A stretch of 64,000 nucleotides of DNA, from the NCBI RefSeq assembly GCF_027213715.1, contig NZ_JAPWGM010000001.1, positions 62,001 to 126,000 of the forward strand, in the 5' to 3' direction. The DNA is from Pedobacter punctiformis (lineage in GTDB: Bacteria > Bacteroidota > Bacteroidia > Sphingobacteriales > Sphingobacteriaceae). Under the pieces are notes generated by a model. It was not told the origin of the DNA. It was given only the letters and a program-made list of their open reading frames with translations, and did not search any database. Made by a program: the position numbers and the translations under genes. This document shows positions 1 to 9,575 of this stretch, piece by piece (within the stretch, counting starts at the first letter, position 1; the number at the start of each line of letters is the position of its first letter).

Positions 1-1
1 C

Positions 2-1048
2 TGCTTTCAACTGTATAACTGTTACATAGCAGGCTCTTTTTTACATTTTTCACAATCTGTATTATGCTATTATCATATGCCAATAATTATTGCTGCCACT
101 TTAATTTTCCATTATAAAGAGTGGAAATATTTAGTATTAGTGATACTAACTTCCTTCACCTTATTATTTATAGAAACTACACCCTTTTTTGACCCTCAAG
201 CAAACGATTCTGGTTTTCAGACATCAGAAAATATGACCAGTTATTTATTAGTGGTATTAGTATTTTACATTTTAACACTGGTTTATTTCTACATGAGTTA
301 TACAAAATTGAAATCTGACAGATTAATCCTGATTAGCGATAGATTACTAAAATCAAAAATTGAGTTAGGAAAACAAAGCGAAGATTTAATTGAGTTTAGT
401 AAAGCCTCAAATCATTTTATTAAATCTCCTGTGTATATTTCAAATTTCTTTGCTGAAAAAATAGAAAAGGGCATTATCGAAAATAAAAAATATGCCGAAT
501 TAGAACAATACTTTGATTTGATACAAAGCAGTATTGATAATGAAGAGATTTTCATCAACAATATGTTCGATTACAATGAGATCATTACAATTACACCTAA
601 AAAAGAAAAGGTAGACCTATACGCATTATTACTACAATCGATTTCTGAATATAAAAAAGATAAGAAAAATATCGAGTTCGATGTAGCGCCCTTTAATGCT
701 AAAATTAAACTGGATAAATACTTGTTAAAAAAAGCATTCTTTGTCTTGTTTGAAAACGCGATTAACTACAATTTGAATAAAAAACCGTATTTATACATTT
801 ACAGTGAGCACAATAATGATGATGATATTCTCCTAAATTTTAAAGATAACGGCATAGGAATTGATGATAGTTTTAAAGATAAAATTTTTGAACCGTTTTT
901 GCGGATAAATGACCTTTCAAATGTTAATGGTGTCGGCCTTGGGCTTACTAAAGTAAAAAAAATAGCCGAAATTTTAAATGGAAATGTTACGTTAAAGAAT
1001 AGTTCGAAAAATGGAAGCACTTTTCAACTGCTGTTAAAGAACAACTAA
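2..1048 (+). CDS. Sensor histidine kinase, 5' end outside the window
   Basis: The frame is open to the left edge with no stop, so the gene is cut; the first in-window ATG is at 77 but lies inside a membrane segment and is probably not the start. Two or more hydrophobic stretches are followed by a HisKA-like helix with the phospho-acceptor His in ASNHFIKSP (His113 counted from base 77), an N-box (FENAINYN) and G-boxes (DNGIGI, GVGLGLTKVKK). It should be an inner-membrane kinase whose signal is unknown. A LuxR-type response regulator follows 40 bases downstream and is its likely partner. The domain call is firm; the N-terminal sensor part cannot be judged. Confidence 0.88.
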   Translation, partial: CFQLYNCYIAGSFLHFSQSVLCYYHMPIIIAATLIFHYKEWKYLVLVILTSFTLLFIETTPFFDPQANDSGFQTSENMTSYLLVVLVFYILTLVYFYMSYTKLKSDRLILISDRLLKSKIELGKQSEDLIEFSKASNHFIKSPVYISNFFAEKIEKGIIENKKYAELEQYFDLIQSSIDNEEIFINNMFDYNEIITITPKKEKVDLYALLLQSISEYKKDKKNIEFDVAPFNAKIKLDKYLLKKAFFVLFENAINYNLNKKPYLYIYSEHNNDDDILLNFKDNGIGIDDSFKDKIFEPFLRINDLSNVNGVGLGLTKVKKIAEILNGNVTLKNSSKNGSTFQLLLKNN

Positions 1049-1088
1049 TAAGTCATCCCAGCTTTTTTTTAGTTCTAAACATACAAAA

Positions 1089-1721
1089 ATGAGTATAAAA
1101 ATAGCTTTTATCGAAGATAATCAAGTATTTTATCATGCAATTAAAATTCTAATACTTGAAAATGAACAGTTTGATTTAGTAGGGATGTTCTCAAATGCAG
1201 AGTCATTTTTAAAGGATTTTGAATTTATTAAACCCGAAATAGTTTTAATGGATATAGATCTACCGGGAATGTCTGGCATTGAAGCAATTGCATCTGTTAA
1301 AGCCAATTATCCCGATACTAAAATTATTGTCTTAACCGTACATGATGGTGAAGAAAATATAATTAATTCTCTAAAAGCCGGCGCAGATGGATACTTGTTA
1401 AAAAAGAGTTCATTAGAGAATTTATCAGAAAGTATAAATGTAATTTTAAATGGCGGGGCGCCAATAACACCCGCCATAGCCCACAAAATTGTACTTCATT
1501 TTCAAAAAGAACAAAGTCATGCGGGTGACATGAATAACCTAACGAGTAGAGAAAAAGAAGTTTTATCGTATATTTCTGAAGGTTTACTTAATAAAGAAAT
1601 TGCAGAAAAAATGTTCATATCTATAGATGCAATTAAAAAGCATGCACAAAGTATCTACGCTAAAATTCAGGTTAGAAACAGAGCTGAAGCCATGAAAAAA
1701 TACTTAAATAATTTAGGCTAA
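1089..1721 (+). CDS. NarL/LuxR-family response regulator
   Basis: Receiver domain (about residues 3-120) with acidic pocket ED at 9-10, phospho-acceptor Asp55 in IVLMDIDLPG, Thr83 and Lys105. A LuxR-type helix-turn-helix fills residues 148-205 (LTSREKEVLSYISEG, then NKEIAEKMFIS). At 210 residues it has the usual length for the family. It follows the truncated kinase gene on the same strand and is probably co-transcribed with it. Targets cannot be read from the sequence. Confidence 0.92.
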   Translation: MSIKIAFIEDNQVFYHAIKILILENEQFDLVGMFSNAESFLKDFEFIKPEIVLMDIDLPGMSGIEAIASVKANYPDTKIIVLTVHDGEENIINSLKAGADGYLLKKSSLENLSESINVILNGGAPITPAIAHKIVLHFQKEQSHAGDMNNLTSREKEVLSYISEGLLNKEIAEKMFISIDAIKKHAQSIYAKIQVRNRAEAMKKYLNNLG

Positions 1722-1755
1722 AAGCTACTTCTGTTTCCAATCTGAAGTTTATATT

Positions 1756-2220
1756 CTATTTTTTTACAACTTCATTAATCACCTTAAAATCAGGAAGGTC
1801 AAGTGCATTCTCCAAAACCTCAGCGTAAGTAATTATACCCTCTTCATCAATAACAAAAGCGGCTCTTTTAGAAACACCTTTCAATCCGTAAACAAATTCG
1901 TCATAATATGCACCAAAAGCTTTGGATACTTCTTTATTAAAGTCAGACAATAAAGGAAACTGATAATTTTGAACTTCTTTAAATTTAGCCAAAGCAAAAG
2001 GTGAATCTACTGAAATACCGATTACCTGAGCATTTATACCTTCGTAATAGCTAAAATTATCTCTCATAGTACAAAGTTGTTCGGTACAGGTACCGGTAAA
2101 AGCCATTGGAAAAAAGTGAATAATTACTTTTCTGCCTTTAAATGCGGCTAAAGAAACTTCTGTTAATTCGGAACTGTAAAGTTTAAAATCAGGCGCTTGA
2201 TCGCCAACTTGTAATGCCAT
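1756..2220 (-). CDS. Peroxiredoxin (AhpC/TSA, AhpE/PrxQ-like)
   Basis: Thioredoxin-fold peroxidase of 154 residues that should reduce H2O2 or organic hydroperoxides in the cytoplasm. The peroxidatic cysteine is Cys45 in FFPMAFTGTCTEQLC; a second cysteine sits five residues on (Cys50), the spacing seen in PrxQ/BCP proteins, while the FFPMAFTG context resembles the AhpE group. Thus a PrxQ-like intramolecular disulfide is possible. The gene converges on the response regulator gene with 34 bases between them. No thioredoxin or reductase partner is adjacent. Confidence 0.9.
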   Translation of the reverse strand: MALQVGDQAPDFKLYSSELTEVSLAAFKGRKVIIHFFPMAFTGTCTEQLCTMRDNFSYYEGINAQVIGISVDSPFALAKFKEVQNYQFPLLSDFNKEVSKAFGAYYDEFVYGLKGVSKRAAFVIDEEGIITYAEVLENALDLPDFKVINEVVKK

Positions 2221-2305
2221 ATTGGTTAATTATTGTAATTATATAAATTGATTAATTGTTCTTTATTGTGATCACTCAATTGTTTTGGCTTCAGGGTTCG
2301 GGCCA

Positions 2306-3217
2306 TTAACTCCCCGCTTTCTTCATCTGCTCGTCCACAATTCTAAGCCCTTCTTCAAAACTATGCGGATTATATCCTAAATCTTTTATCGTTTTATCCA
2401 AAATAAAACCCGTTTTCACAGGTCTTTTTGCGCTTTGATTTAAACTTTCAGAGCTTATTTCGCTGATAATCGATTTATCGAGCGACCAATAATCGGCAAC
2501 TTTTCGCACTAAACCTGCAATACTCATGTAATCTTTCCCTGAAACGTTGTAAATCCCTCTGGCATCTTTTTCTACAGCCAATAAACAAGCTTCGGCTAAA
2601 TCCTCAGCAAGTGTTGGCATTCTCCATTGATCATTTACCACATTAATAGGAGAAGCTTTTTCCAGTGCTCCTTTTGCCCAAAGTACAATATTACTTCTGC
2701 TCATGTCACTCGTTATACCATAAACCAATATTGTTCTTAAAGCTGTCCATTTTGCCTTAGAATTTTTTAATAAATCTTCTGCCAAAACTTTTGATTCGCC
2801 ATAATAACTTAAAGGATTCACAGCATCTTCTTCTGTGTACGGCCCATTGGCACCATCGAAAACAAAATCGGTACTTAAATGAACCAACTGAATGTCATGT
2901 GCTTCGCAAAGCGAAACCAAATTTTGAACTGCACCAACATTGAGTTGGTGGCAAAGTTCTTTATTGGCTTCACACACATCTACATTAGTCATAGCAGCAG
3001 TATGTATTATTGCATCGGGTTTGTATTTTTCAACAACCTCTTTTACCTGTTTGTAATTTAGAATATCTAACTCGGCATATTCATAACCTTCGTTTACAGG
3101 ATACCGGTTAACGCCTTTTGATGTGGCAATAAGTTTTACCCGGCCCTCACTTAAAATTTTCTCCGTTAATTTCTGTCCCAAAAGGCCATTACTACCGGTT
3201 ACTAAAACTGTTTTCAT
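2306..3217 (-). CDS. SDR-family sugar reductase (RmlD-like)
   Basis: Extended short-chain dehydrogenase with an N-terminal nucleotide-binding glycine motif (TGSNGLLGQ, residues 7-15), LSTDFVFDG near residue 115 and the catalytic YxxxK at Tyr139/Lys143 (YYGESK). This arrangement matches the dTDP-4-dehydrorhamnose reductase (RmlD_sub_bind) family. No other rml or polysaccharide genes lie nearby, so the substrate is uncertain and it may act in another NAD(P)-dependent sugar or cofactor reaction. The ATG start fits the family N-terminus (MKTVLVTG). Confidence 0.82.
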   Translation of the reverse strand: MKTVLVTGSNGLLGQKLTEKILSEGRVKLIATSKGVNRYPVNEGYEYAELDILNYKQVKEVVEKYKPDAIIHTAAMTNVDVCEANKELCHQLNVGAVQNLVSLCEAHDIQLVHLSTDFVFDGANGPYTEEDAVNPLSYYGESKVLAEDLLKNSKAKWTALRTILVYGITSDMSRSNIVLWAKGALEKASPINVVNDQWRMPTLAEDLAEACLLAVEKDARGIYNVSGKDYMSIAGLVRKVADYWSLDKSIISEISSESLNQSAKRPVKTGFILDKTIKDLGYNPHSFEEGLRIVDEQMKKAGS

Positions 3218-3247
3218 ACCTACCTTAAAAAATGTTCAATTATGGTT

Positions 3248-3255
3248 CAAATGTA
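3248..3255 (-). promoter_or_regulatory. Putative -7 promoter box for the RmlD-like gene
   Basis: On the minus strand the bases read TACATTTG, an exact match to the Bacteroidota -7 consensus TAnnTTTG, about 30 bases before the start codon. A TTTG stretch lies upstream but at a shorter spacing than usual, so only the -7 part is convincing. Confidence 0.45.
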
Positions 3256-3282
3256 GTAAAATGCATTTTTCAAAACACTAAA

Positions 3283-3314
3283 AAACCCAAACCTTAATTA
3301 AAAGACTTGGGTTT
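3283..3314 (-). terminator. Rho-independent terminator of the DUF1266 lipoprotein gene
   Basis: The arms AAACCCAA (3283-3290) and TTGGGTTT (3307-3314) form an 8-bp stem. Read on the minus strand it ends in a run of T, and it lies 25 bases past the stop of the gene at 3339-4007. Confidence 0.75.
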
Positions 3315-3338
3315 AATTTAGAGTAAATAATCTCTTTT

Positions 3339-4007
3339 TTAATTTAGAGGCAATAATTGATAGATACTTTTATCACCCTTTAACATTTCTTTTGACGCAT
3401 CTTCGTAACGCTTATCTCCACCTGGATCACCACCCCAGGCCTTTCTTCCGGCATTAAAATCTGCATAATAATCTTCCCAATTTTTAAAATCTTTTTTAGC
3501 AAGCGGCAAAATTTCAGTTATAATTTTTTCAGCCTCTTCTTTTGTCAGGTAACCAGCGGCATAACCCATACAAGCGTTATTAACCAATCGGGCATAATCC
3601 CACGCTCTGTGGGTATTTTTTTCCACATTTCCGGATTTTAATTCTCCTAAAGTTTTGATCAAACCTTCCTTATCATTAATACCCCACATACTTTTCAATG
3701 TACTTTTAATTGCAGGAGCGTCACTTCCAGGTTTAAAAGGAAACTCCAATAACTCCTTATAAGATGCTACTATTTCTTCCTTTTCGCTGCTTGTAATCAT
3801 TCCATTAACAGCACTTTGACCGCCATAACCTTCAATAAAATAAACTCCACCCAGCATAAAGCTGCTTAGTTTATCATCCTTAAGTTGATCAGATTCGGCC
3901 TTAGCGCCTTGTTCAGATTTAGTTTCACCTGCAGGTTTATCGCCACCGCAAGATGTAAAAGAAACACATAAAGCAATAGCTAAACTGTGTAAAAGCGTTT
4001 TTTTCAT
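3339..4007 (-). CDS. DUF1266-domain lipoprotein
   Basis: The N-terminus is a lipoprotein signal peptide (MKKTLLHSLAIALCVSFTSC) with the lipobox cysteine at residue 20, followed by a Lys/Glu-rich linker. The C-terminal half has the hallmarks of DUF1266: AWDYARLVNNA, GYLTKEEAEKII, and WEDYYADFNAGRKAW, ending in LLPLN. DUF1266 proteins have no established activity; the Trp/Tyr pattern is just the family signature. Likely anchored to a membrane and facing the periplasm. It stands alone, with its own terminator. Confidence 0.8.
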   Translation of the reverse strand: MKKTLLHSLAIALCVSFTSCGGDKPAGETKSEQGAKAESDQLKDDKLSSFMLGGVYFIEGYGGQSAVNGMITSSEKEEIVASYKELLEFPFKPGSDAPAIKSTLKSMWGINDKEGLIKTLGELKSGNVEKNTHRAWDYARLVNNACMGYAAGYLTKEEAEKIITEILPLAKKDFKNWEDYYADFNAGRKAWGGDPGGDKRYEDASKEMLKGDKSIYQLLPLN

Positions 4008-4192
4008 AATTTTAATTATTAGTTTACAGTTGATTATCTAATAAATGTGGACAATTATTAAGCCAAAATCCTAAGGCAAATTAAAACGTTAATACCTGTG
4101 TTTAACCTTAAAACAGATGGCTTTACCGGTCTAAAATTTTGCCTCAAAAAAACTGTTAAAAAATTTTATATAATATATTTAAAATTCGTTAA

Positions 4193-5782
<1,590 letters not shown>

Positions 5783-5813
5783 TATCAGGATACTGATACT
5801 CAATTTATAAAAG

Positions 5814-6059
5814 ATGAATTTAGAAATATTAACTCCGGATAAAAAAGTTTACGAAGGTGAAGTAACAGCAGTTACTGTTCCGGGTACTTTGGGTTCTTTT
5901 CAAATTTTGAAAGACCATGCGCCTATCATCTCAACTTTAGAAGATGGAGAAGTTATTATCAAAGGCAATAAAACCGACGAAGAACGCTTTTTTATTAAAG
6001 GCGGCGTTGTAGAAGTCATCCACAATAAAATTGTGGTATTGGCAGAAGGTATTGCTTAA
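5814..6059 (+). CDS. atpC: ATP synthase F1 subunit epsilon, short form
   Basis: Central-stalk epsilon subunit, 81 residues. It has the N-terminal beta-sandwich (NLEILTPDKKVYEGEV, VPGTLGSFQIL, HAPIISTL) but no C-terminal helical hairpin, so it lacks the part that in E. coli epsilon inhibits ATP hydrolysis. The short form is common in Bacteroidota. It is 31 bases after atpD and ends before a strong terminator, so the two genes form one transcript. Confidence 0.95.
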   Translation: MNLEILTPDKKVYEGEVTAVTVPGTLGSFQILKDHAPIISTLEDGEVIIKGNKTDEERFFIKGGVVEVIHNKIVVLAEGIA

Positions 6060-6080
6060 ATACAATCAACTTATTTTGGA

Positions 6081-6112
6081 AAGCCTCCCGATGTAAATCA
6101 GGAGGCTTTTTT
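6081..6112 (+). terminator. Rho-independent terminator after atpC
   Basis: The stem AAGCCTCC (6081-6088) pairs with GGAGGCTT (6101-6108), with possible extra GAT/ATC pairing in the loop, followed by a T-rich tail. It ends the atpD-atpC transcript. Confidence 0.88.
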
Positions 6113-6120
6113 ATTTCCTC

Positions 6121-7071
6121 CTACTTAATAAAATTGCACAGAGCAGAGATAAATTCTTTGTTTTTTTCATAATAAAGCATGTGCGATCCATCGATTTCAA
6201 TAACTTTAATATCCGGAAATTTATAGTTTTTATAATAATCAGGGCCAATGGCGTAATCATGCTTACCTGAAATAATTAAAGCCGGTACTTTTATCTCAGC
6301 AGTAATTGGTGCATAATTTTTATAATACTCCGGGTATTTTTTTGTTTTTGTACTGTCTATTAAAGGTATAAAAACTTCCATACCATAATCAGAAGTTCGT
6401 TTGTAAGAAGATTCTATACTATCCATTTTAATGATCGTATTCACATCATCTGCAATTAATTTATAGCCAAGCTTTACCGCACTCAACTTTTTTCTTACAT
6501 CCGTTACTTGCTGAATGAGTAAATTCAATTTATCCTCTTTAATTATAGTGTCCTTTTTTAAAAGATGGTACCCATACTGAATTTGTTCCTGCAAGGTTTT
6601 TGGTCCTATAAAATAAGCCGTTGAATTTGCTAAGATTAAACCTGATAAATGCTCAGGGTATTGGTATGCATAATTTACAGCTAATACACCGCCAAACGAA
6701 TGGCTGAGTACATACACTTTATTCAGGCCGAGCTTAATTCTAAGTTCTTCAATATCTTTAATTACCCTGTCCAGGCTGTAATCTTTTGCATTTTGCGAAT
6801 GCCCTGAACCTCTTTGATCTACATAAACCATGGTAAAACATTTTTCAAGATCTGAACCACCCATTTTTTCGAAAGAAAGGTAATCCTGCCCCGGTCCGCC
6901 ATGAATATAAATGCAAACCGGACCATTACCCGCCACTTTTACGGCTAATTTTATGCCATCAGAAGTTAAAAACGTTTGCGCTCCTCTTTTAATGTTTTTT
7001 GAAGAATCAGCTGGAGAACAACAATTAAACAAGGTAGTTGCAACTATTAATAGAACGTGAATCTTTTTCAT
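6121..7071 (-). CDS. Alpha/beta-hydrolase lipoprotein, proline-iminopeptidase-like
   Basis: The N-terminus is hydrophobic and ends in LFNC, a lipobox-like site with Cys17 (Cys18 follows). The hydrolase domain has the oxyanion motif HGGPG (57-61), typical of proline iminopeptidases, the DQRGSGHS strand, the nucleophile Ser125 in SHSFGG, an acid in GKHDYAIGPD and the histidine in DGSHMLYY. It may be a membrane-anchored aminopeptidase or esterase; the substrate is not evident. It converges on the atp operon and is divergent from the next gene. Confidence 0.82.
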   Translation of the reverse strand: MKKIHVLLIVATTLFNCCSPADSSKNIKRGAQTFLTSDGIKLAVKVAGNGPVCIYIHGGPGQDYLSFEKMGGSDLEKCFTMVYVDQRGSGHSQNAKDYSLDRVIKDIEELRIKLGLNKVYVLSHSFGGVLAVNYAYQYPEHLSGLILANSTAYFIGPKTLQEQIQYGYHLLKKDTIIKEDKLNLLIQQVTDVRKKLSAVKLGYKLIADDVNTIIKMDSIESSYKRTSDYGMEVFIPLIDSTKTKKYPEYYKNYAPITAEIKVPALIISGKHDYAIGPDYYKNYKFPDIKVIEIDGSHMLYYEKNKEFISALCNFIK

Positions 7072-7181
7072 AATTTAATATTAATTGTTAATTCCGGTTA
7101 GTATTATGCGATCAATAAATAAAATTAAGCAACTCAAACGTTATATTTATCGTATATCAGCAATAAACAGATTGATACAAT

Positions 7182-7931
7182 ATGGTTTCAGGCAAAAGGC
7201 TATTCTTTCTATTATTGCTTATACTCTCTTTTACCGGAATACGGGCTGCTTGCTTTATTGAATATGAATCTTTAGCGGATTACCTGAATGCACATCTGCA
7301 AGGAAAGCATGATGGAATGGATGGTCATTGGCTAAAAGTGGACAGACAGAAAAACAATAGGATATGGGGCAATGCCAACAAAATAAATATTGAAAAAACA
7401 GATGGTTTTAAGGAATATGGCAGCATTTCGCAGCGATCTGATTTTTATAAATGGTTTCAACAGCAAACCGATTCAGCAGGTTTTGAAACCAGATGGGGAT
7501 TTGCAGCAGCCTTAACCACAAAAAAGCTAGAGAATTTGCTAACCAATGCTGCACAAATTACCGGAAGCTCAAACGCAGAGATACAATCTTTTGTTTATGA
7601 TGGAAACCGGATTATTTTTGATGATATATGGATTGACCTTAAATTACTTTACGAACAAAAAAAACCGTTAACCGGAAAAAATGCCGAAATCTGGGATGGA
7701 AATCTATTGTTAAAAGAACAAAACCTGATAGAGCCTTATTATCAAAAACTTAGCGCCTCCTCTTTGGCTAAATTGGAAAAACTTTTAAGAAAGGAAAATT
7801 TCTTTTCCAGACTTTTACCGGGATACGAATTTGAAGGCACCTTAATCAGCATCCCAGACCGGTGGTTTTACGGCATGAAAATGATGGGTTACAAAAAGCC
7901 CGATTTTAAGGCATTATTATCTAAACATTAA
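7182..7931 (+). CDS. Exported protein of unknown function
   Basis: No family was recognised. The protein has 249 residues and a clear Sec signal peptide (LFFLLLLILSFTGIRA, cleavage near residue 22). The mature part is soluble and rich in Trp, Lys and Asn, with no membrane segment and no catalytic motif that stands out. It lies alone between a divergent hydrolase gene and the branched-chain operon leader. The reading frame, codon use and signal peptide support a real gene. Confidence 0.65.
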   Translation: MVSGKRLFFLLLLILSFTGIRAACFIEYESLADYLNAHLQGKHDGMDGHWLKVDRQKNNRIWGNANKINIEKTDGFKEYGSISQRSDFYKWFQQQTDSAGFETRWGFAAALTTKKLENLLTNAAQITGSSNAEIQSFVYDGNRIIFDDIWIDLKLLYEQKKPLTGKNAEIWDGNLLLKEQNLIEPYYQKLSASSLAKLEKLLRKENFFSRLLPGYEFEGTLISIPDRWFYGMKMMGYKKPDFKALLSKH

Positions 7932-8035
7932 CCTAAAAAATTAGCCGTATTCCGGGTTTAAAAATCCATTTTTTACTTAAATAAATCCATTTTACGCCGA
8001 AAATAAGATAATTTATAATGCAAGCATAATATTTA

Positions 8036-8071
8036 TACCGTATACCGATTTGATATTTGGTATACAACGGT
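8036..8071. promoter_or_regulatory. Inverted repeat upstream of the ilv leader
   Basis: GTATACC (8040-8046) and GGTATAC (8059-8065) form a perfect 7-bp inverted repeat, with outer ACCG/CGGT pairing interrupted by a bulge. It lies about 150 bases before the first leader peptide in a gene-free AT-rich stretch and could be an operator or a hairpin. The remaining bases between 7932 and 8213 show nothing else recognisable; no convincing -7 box was found. Confidence 0.35.
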
Positions 8072-8213
8072 CGGCATTAAATCACCATCACAGCTTAAAT
8101 TCAAAATATTTACACTGTTTTAATTAAGAAAACAGAATTATATTCTTATTTCATTTTTTTTTAATTTCCCTTGCTTATTTATAGACCAAAAACTAAATTG
8201 GTTTTATAAACAA

Positions 8214-8363
8214 ATGAATAAAGCAATGACCATTCAAAGCAACATAAATTCAATAAATTCTACTGCAAATGCAGTTAGAAATATTGTGTTGTTGCCTGTC
8301 ATTCTAGTTAACCTCTTACTCCTAAATATTTTATTGGGTAAAAAGCAGGCGCAGTTTAAATAA
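8214..8363 (+). CDS. Branched-chain amino acid leader peptide 1 (upstream of ilvE)
   Basis: A 49-codon reading frame. Codons 24-41 (bases 8283-8336) encode IVLLPVILVNLLLLNILL, in which 15 of 18 residues are Ile, Val or Leu, including four CTA/CTC leucine codons that are scarcer than TTA/TTG in the genes here. It is followed by an antiterminator-capable segment and a terminator hairpin before ilvE. This is the layout of a ribosome-stalling leader gene such as ilvL or ilvB leaders. The hydrophobic run could also be a small membrane peptide, but the RNA context makes attenuation far more likely. Confidence 0.82.
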   Translation: MNKAMTIQSNINSINSTANAVRNIVLLPVILVNLLLLNILLGKKQAQFK

Positions 8364-8415
8364 TTTTTAAAATTAAAATATAAGCGAGCGCCTCCCACAA
8401 AGAGGCGCTTTTTTT
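8347..8415 (+). promoter_or_regulatory. Transcription attenuator 1 of the ilv operon (terminator/antiterminator)
   Basis: The terminator is AGCGCCTC (8387-8394) paired with GAGGCGCT (8402-8409), a 7-base loop, and seven T (8409-8415). AGGCGC at 8347-8352, inside the last codons of the leader, is the exact complement of GCGCCT (8388-8393) and can form the competing antiterminator. A ribosome stalled in the Ile/Leu/Val codons leaves 8347-8352 free; one that reaches the stop at 8361 covers it and lets the terminator form. The pairing is seen directly; the mechanism is inferred from known attenuators. Confidence 0.85.
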
Positions 8416-8436
8416 AAACAACAAAACACGTGTATA

Positions 8437-9327
8437 ATGAAATATTATAATTCTAACACGATCATTTACCTTGACGGGCGGTTTGAAAAAGCTGTTGATA
8501 GTAGCACTGATCTTTACGGCCAGTCGTTACACTATGGTTATGCCGCTTTTGAAGGAATAAGAGCCTACAAAACACACAATGGCAACCGTATATTTAAAGC
8601 TGCAGCTCACTTTGATCGCCTTGAACGTTCATGCCAGCTGGCCAATATTCCATTTCCCTGGGATAAAAACGAATTGATTGCAGCAACCTATAAACTATTG
8701 CAATTAAACAAGTTGAAAGATGCTTATATCCGTCCATTGGTTTTTTGCCACCCAAACATGAAGTTGAATGTGCCAAGTGGTGTTTCGATTTTAATTTGCG
8801 CCTGGGAATGGGATGCTTATTCGGGAAATAAATTATTAAACTTAACCGTTTCTGATTATCAAAGACCAAACCCAAAATCGACTCCAATGGAAGCGAAATT
8901 GAGCGGAAACTACGTAAACTCGATCTTAGCGACTACTGCAGCCAACATAAAAGGTTATGACGAGGCTTTACTTTTGGATATGAATGGATTTGTTGCTGAG
9001 GCATCAGGTGCAAACATCTTCATCGAAAAAAACAACAAATTGTATACGCCATCCTTAGGAAATATTCTACCAGGAATTACCCGGGCAACTGTTAAAGAAC
9101 TTTGTGCGGTACTGGATATAGAGTGCGTTGAAAAACAACTTACCGTAGAAGATCTAAAATCCGCTGATAGTGCTTTCTTATGTGGAACAGCAACCGAAAT
9201 TGCAGGTATTGCATCAATTGACGATACAGTTTATCGTCCACTTTGGCGCGAATCTTTAGGCTATACCATTCAGCGTGCGTACAAGAACCTTGTTTTAGAA
9301 AAGGTTAACTATGAAGTGATTATATAA
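8437..9327 (+). CDS. ilvE: Branched-chain amino acid aminotransferase
   Basis: PLP enzyme of fold type IV that makes the last step of Val, Leu and Ile synthesis by transamination from glutamate. Family motifs are the N-terminal YGQSLHYGYAAFEGIRAY, the PLP lysine Lys154 in EAKLSGNY, GYDEALLLD, EASGANIFIE, and LPGITR and GTATEI. At 296 residues it has the usual length. It starts 21 bases after the attenuator T-run and is followed by a second leader and attenuator before ilvD, so it can be transcribed either alone or with the rest of the operon. Confidence 0.96.
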   Translation: MKYYNSNTIIYLDGRFEKAVDSSTDLYGQSLHYGYAAFEGIRAYKTHNGNRIFKAAAHFDRLERSCQLANIPFPWDKNELIAATYKLLQLNKLKDAYIRPLVFCHPNMKLNVPSGVSILICAWEWDAYSGNKLLNLTVSDYQRPNPKSTPMEAKLSGNYVNSILATTAANIKGYDEALLLDMNGFVAEASGANIFIEKNNKLYTPSLGNILPGITRATVKELCAVLDIECVEKQLTVEDLKSADSAFLCGTATEIAGIASIDDTVYRPLWRESLGYTIQRAYKNLVLEKVNYEVII

Positions 9328-9399
9328 TATTTTATTTTTTTCAAATAGTTCTTTGATTTTTTCAATAAGTTAGTATGTTTGTGATTCACAGTCAAAGAC

Positions 9400-9477
9400 A
9401 TGAATTTTAATACAAACATTATTAGCAACCTGATTATTGTCATTTCTAGAAATAGAGGTGGAAATCGTTGCGTATAA
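9400..9477 (+). CDS. Branched-chain amino acid leader peptide 2 (upstream of ilvD)
   Basis: A 25-codon reading frame, MNFNTNIISNLIIVISRNRG... ending in GNRCV. Seven of residues 7-15 are Ile, Leu or Val (bases 9418-9444). It is followed by an antiterminator-capable segment and a terminator before ilvD. GCAAC (9425-9429) can also pair with GTTGC (9467-9471), a possible protector hairpin that would sequester part of the antiterminator arm. The layout matches ribosome-mediated attenuation with isoleucine as the dominant signal (five Ile codons). Confidence 0.8.
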   Translation: MNFNTNIISNLIIVISRNRGGNRCV

Positions 9478-9529
9478 TAGAAAAATATACAATATCGAAA
9501 CCGCCTCCGAAACGAGGCGGTTTTTTTTT
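9455..9529 (+). promoter_or_regulatory. Transcription attenuator 2 of the ilv operon
   Basis: The terminator is CCGCCTC (9501-9507) paired with GAGGCGG (9514-9520), extended by AAA/TTT, and nine T follow (9521-9529). GAGGTGG at 9455-9461, inside the leader gene, can pair over seven positions with CCGCCTC (one G-U pair) and so compete with the terminator. The same hairpin also serves as the terminator of ilvE when the leader is fully translated. Confidence 0.83.
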
Positions 9530-9575
9530 GCCCCAAAAACGAACAAAACACAACCAGAACATTACATATTAAACA

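Noticed and set aside
1722..1755. ACTTC/GAAGT hairpin between the response regulator and peroxiredoxin genes
   Set aside because: Only a 5-bp stem with a long loop; too weak to call a terminator although the genes converge here.
9309..9551. Minus-strand 80-residue frame across the second attenuator
   Set aside because: Low-complexity Lys/Tyr/Phe-rich translation of an AT-rich region; the leader peptide, hairpin and T-run on the other strand explain the sequence.
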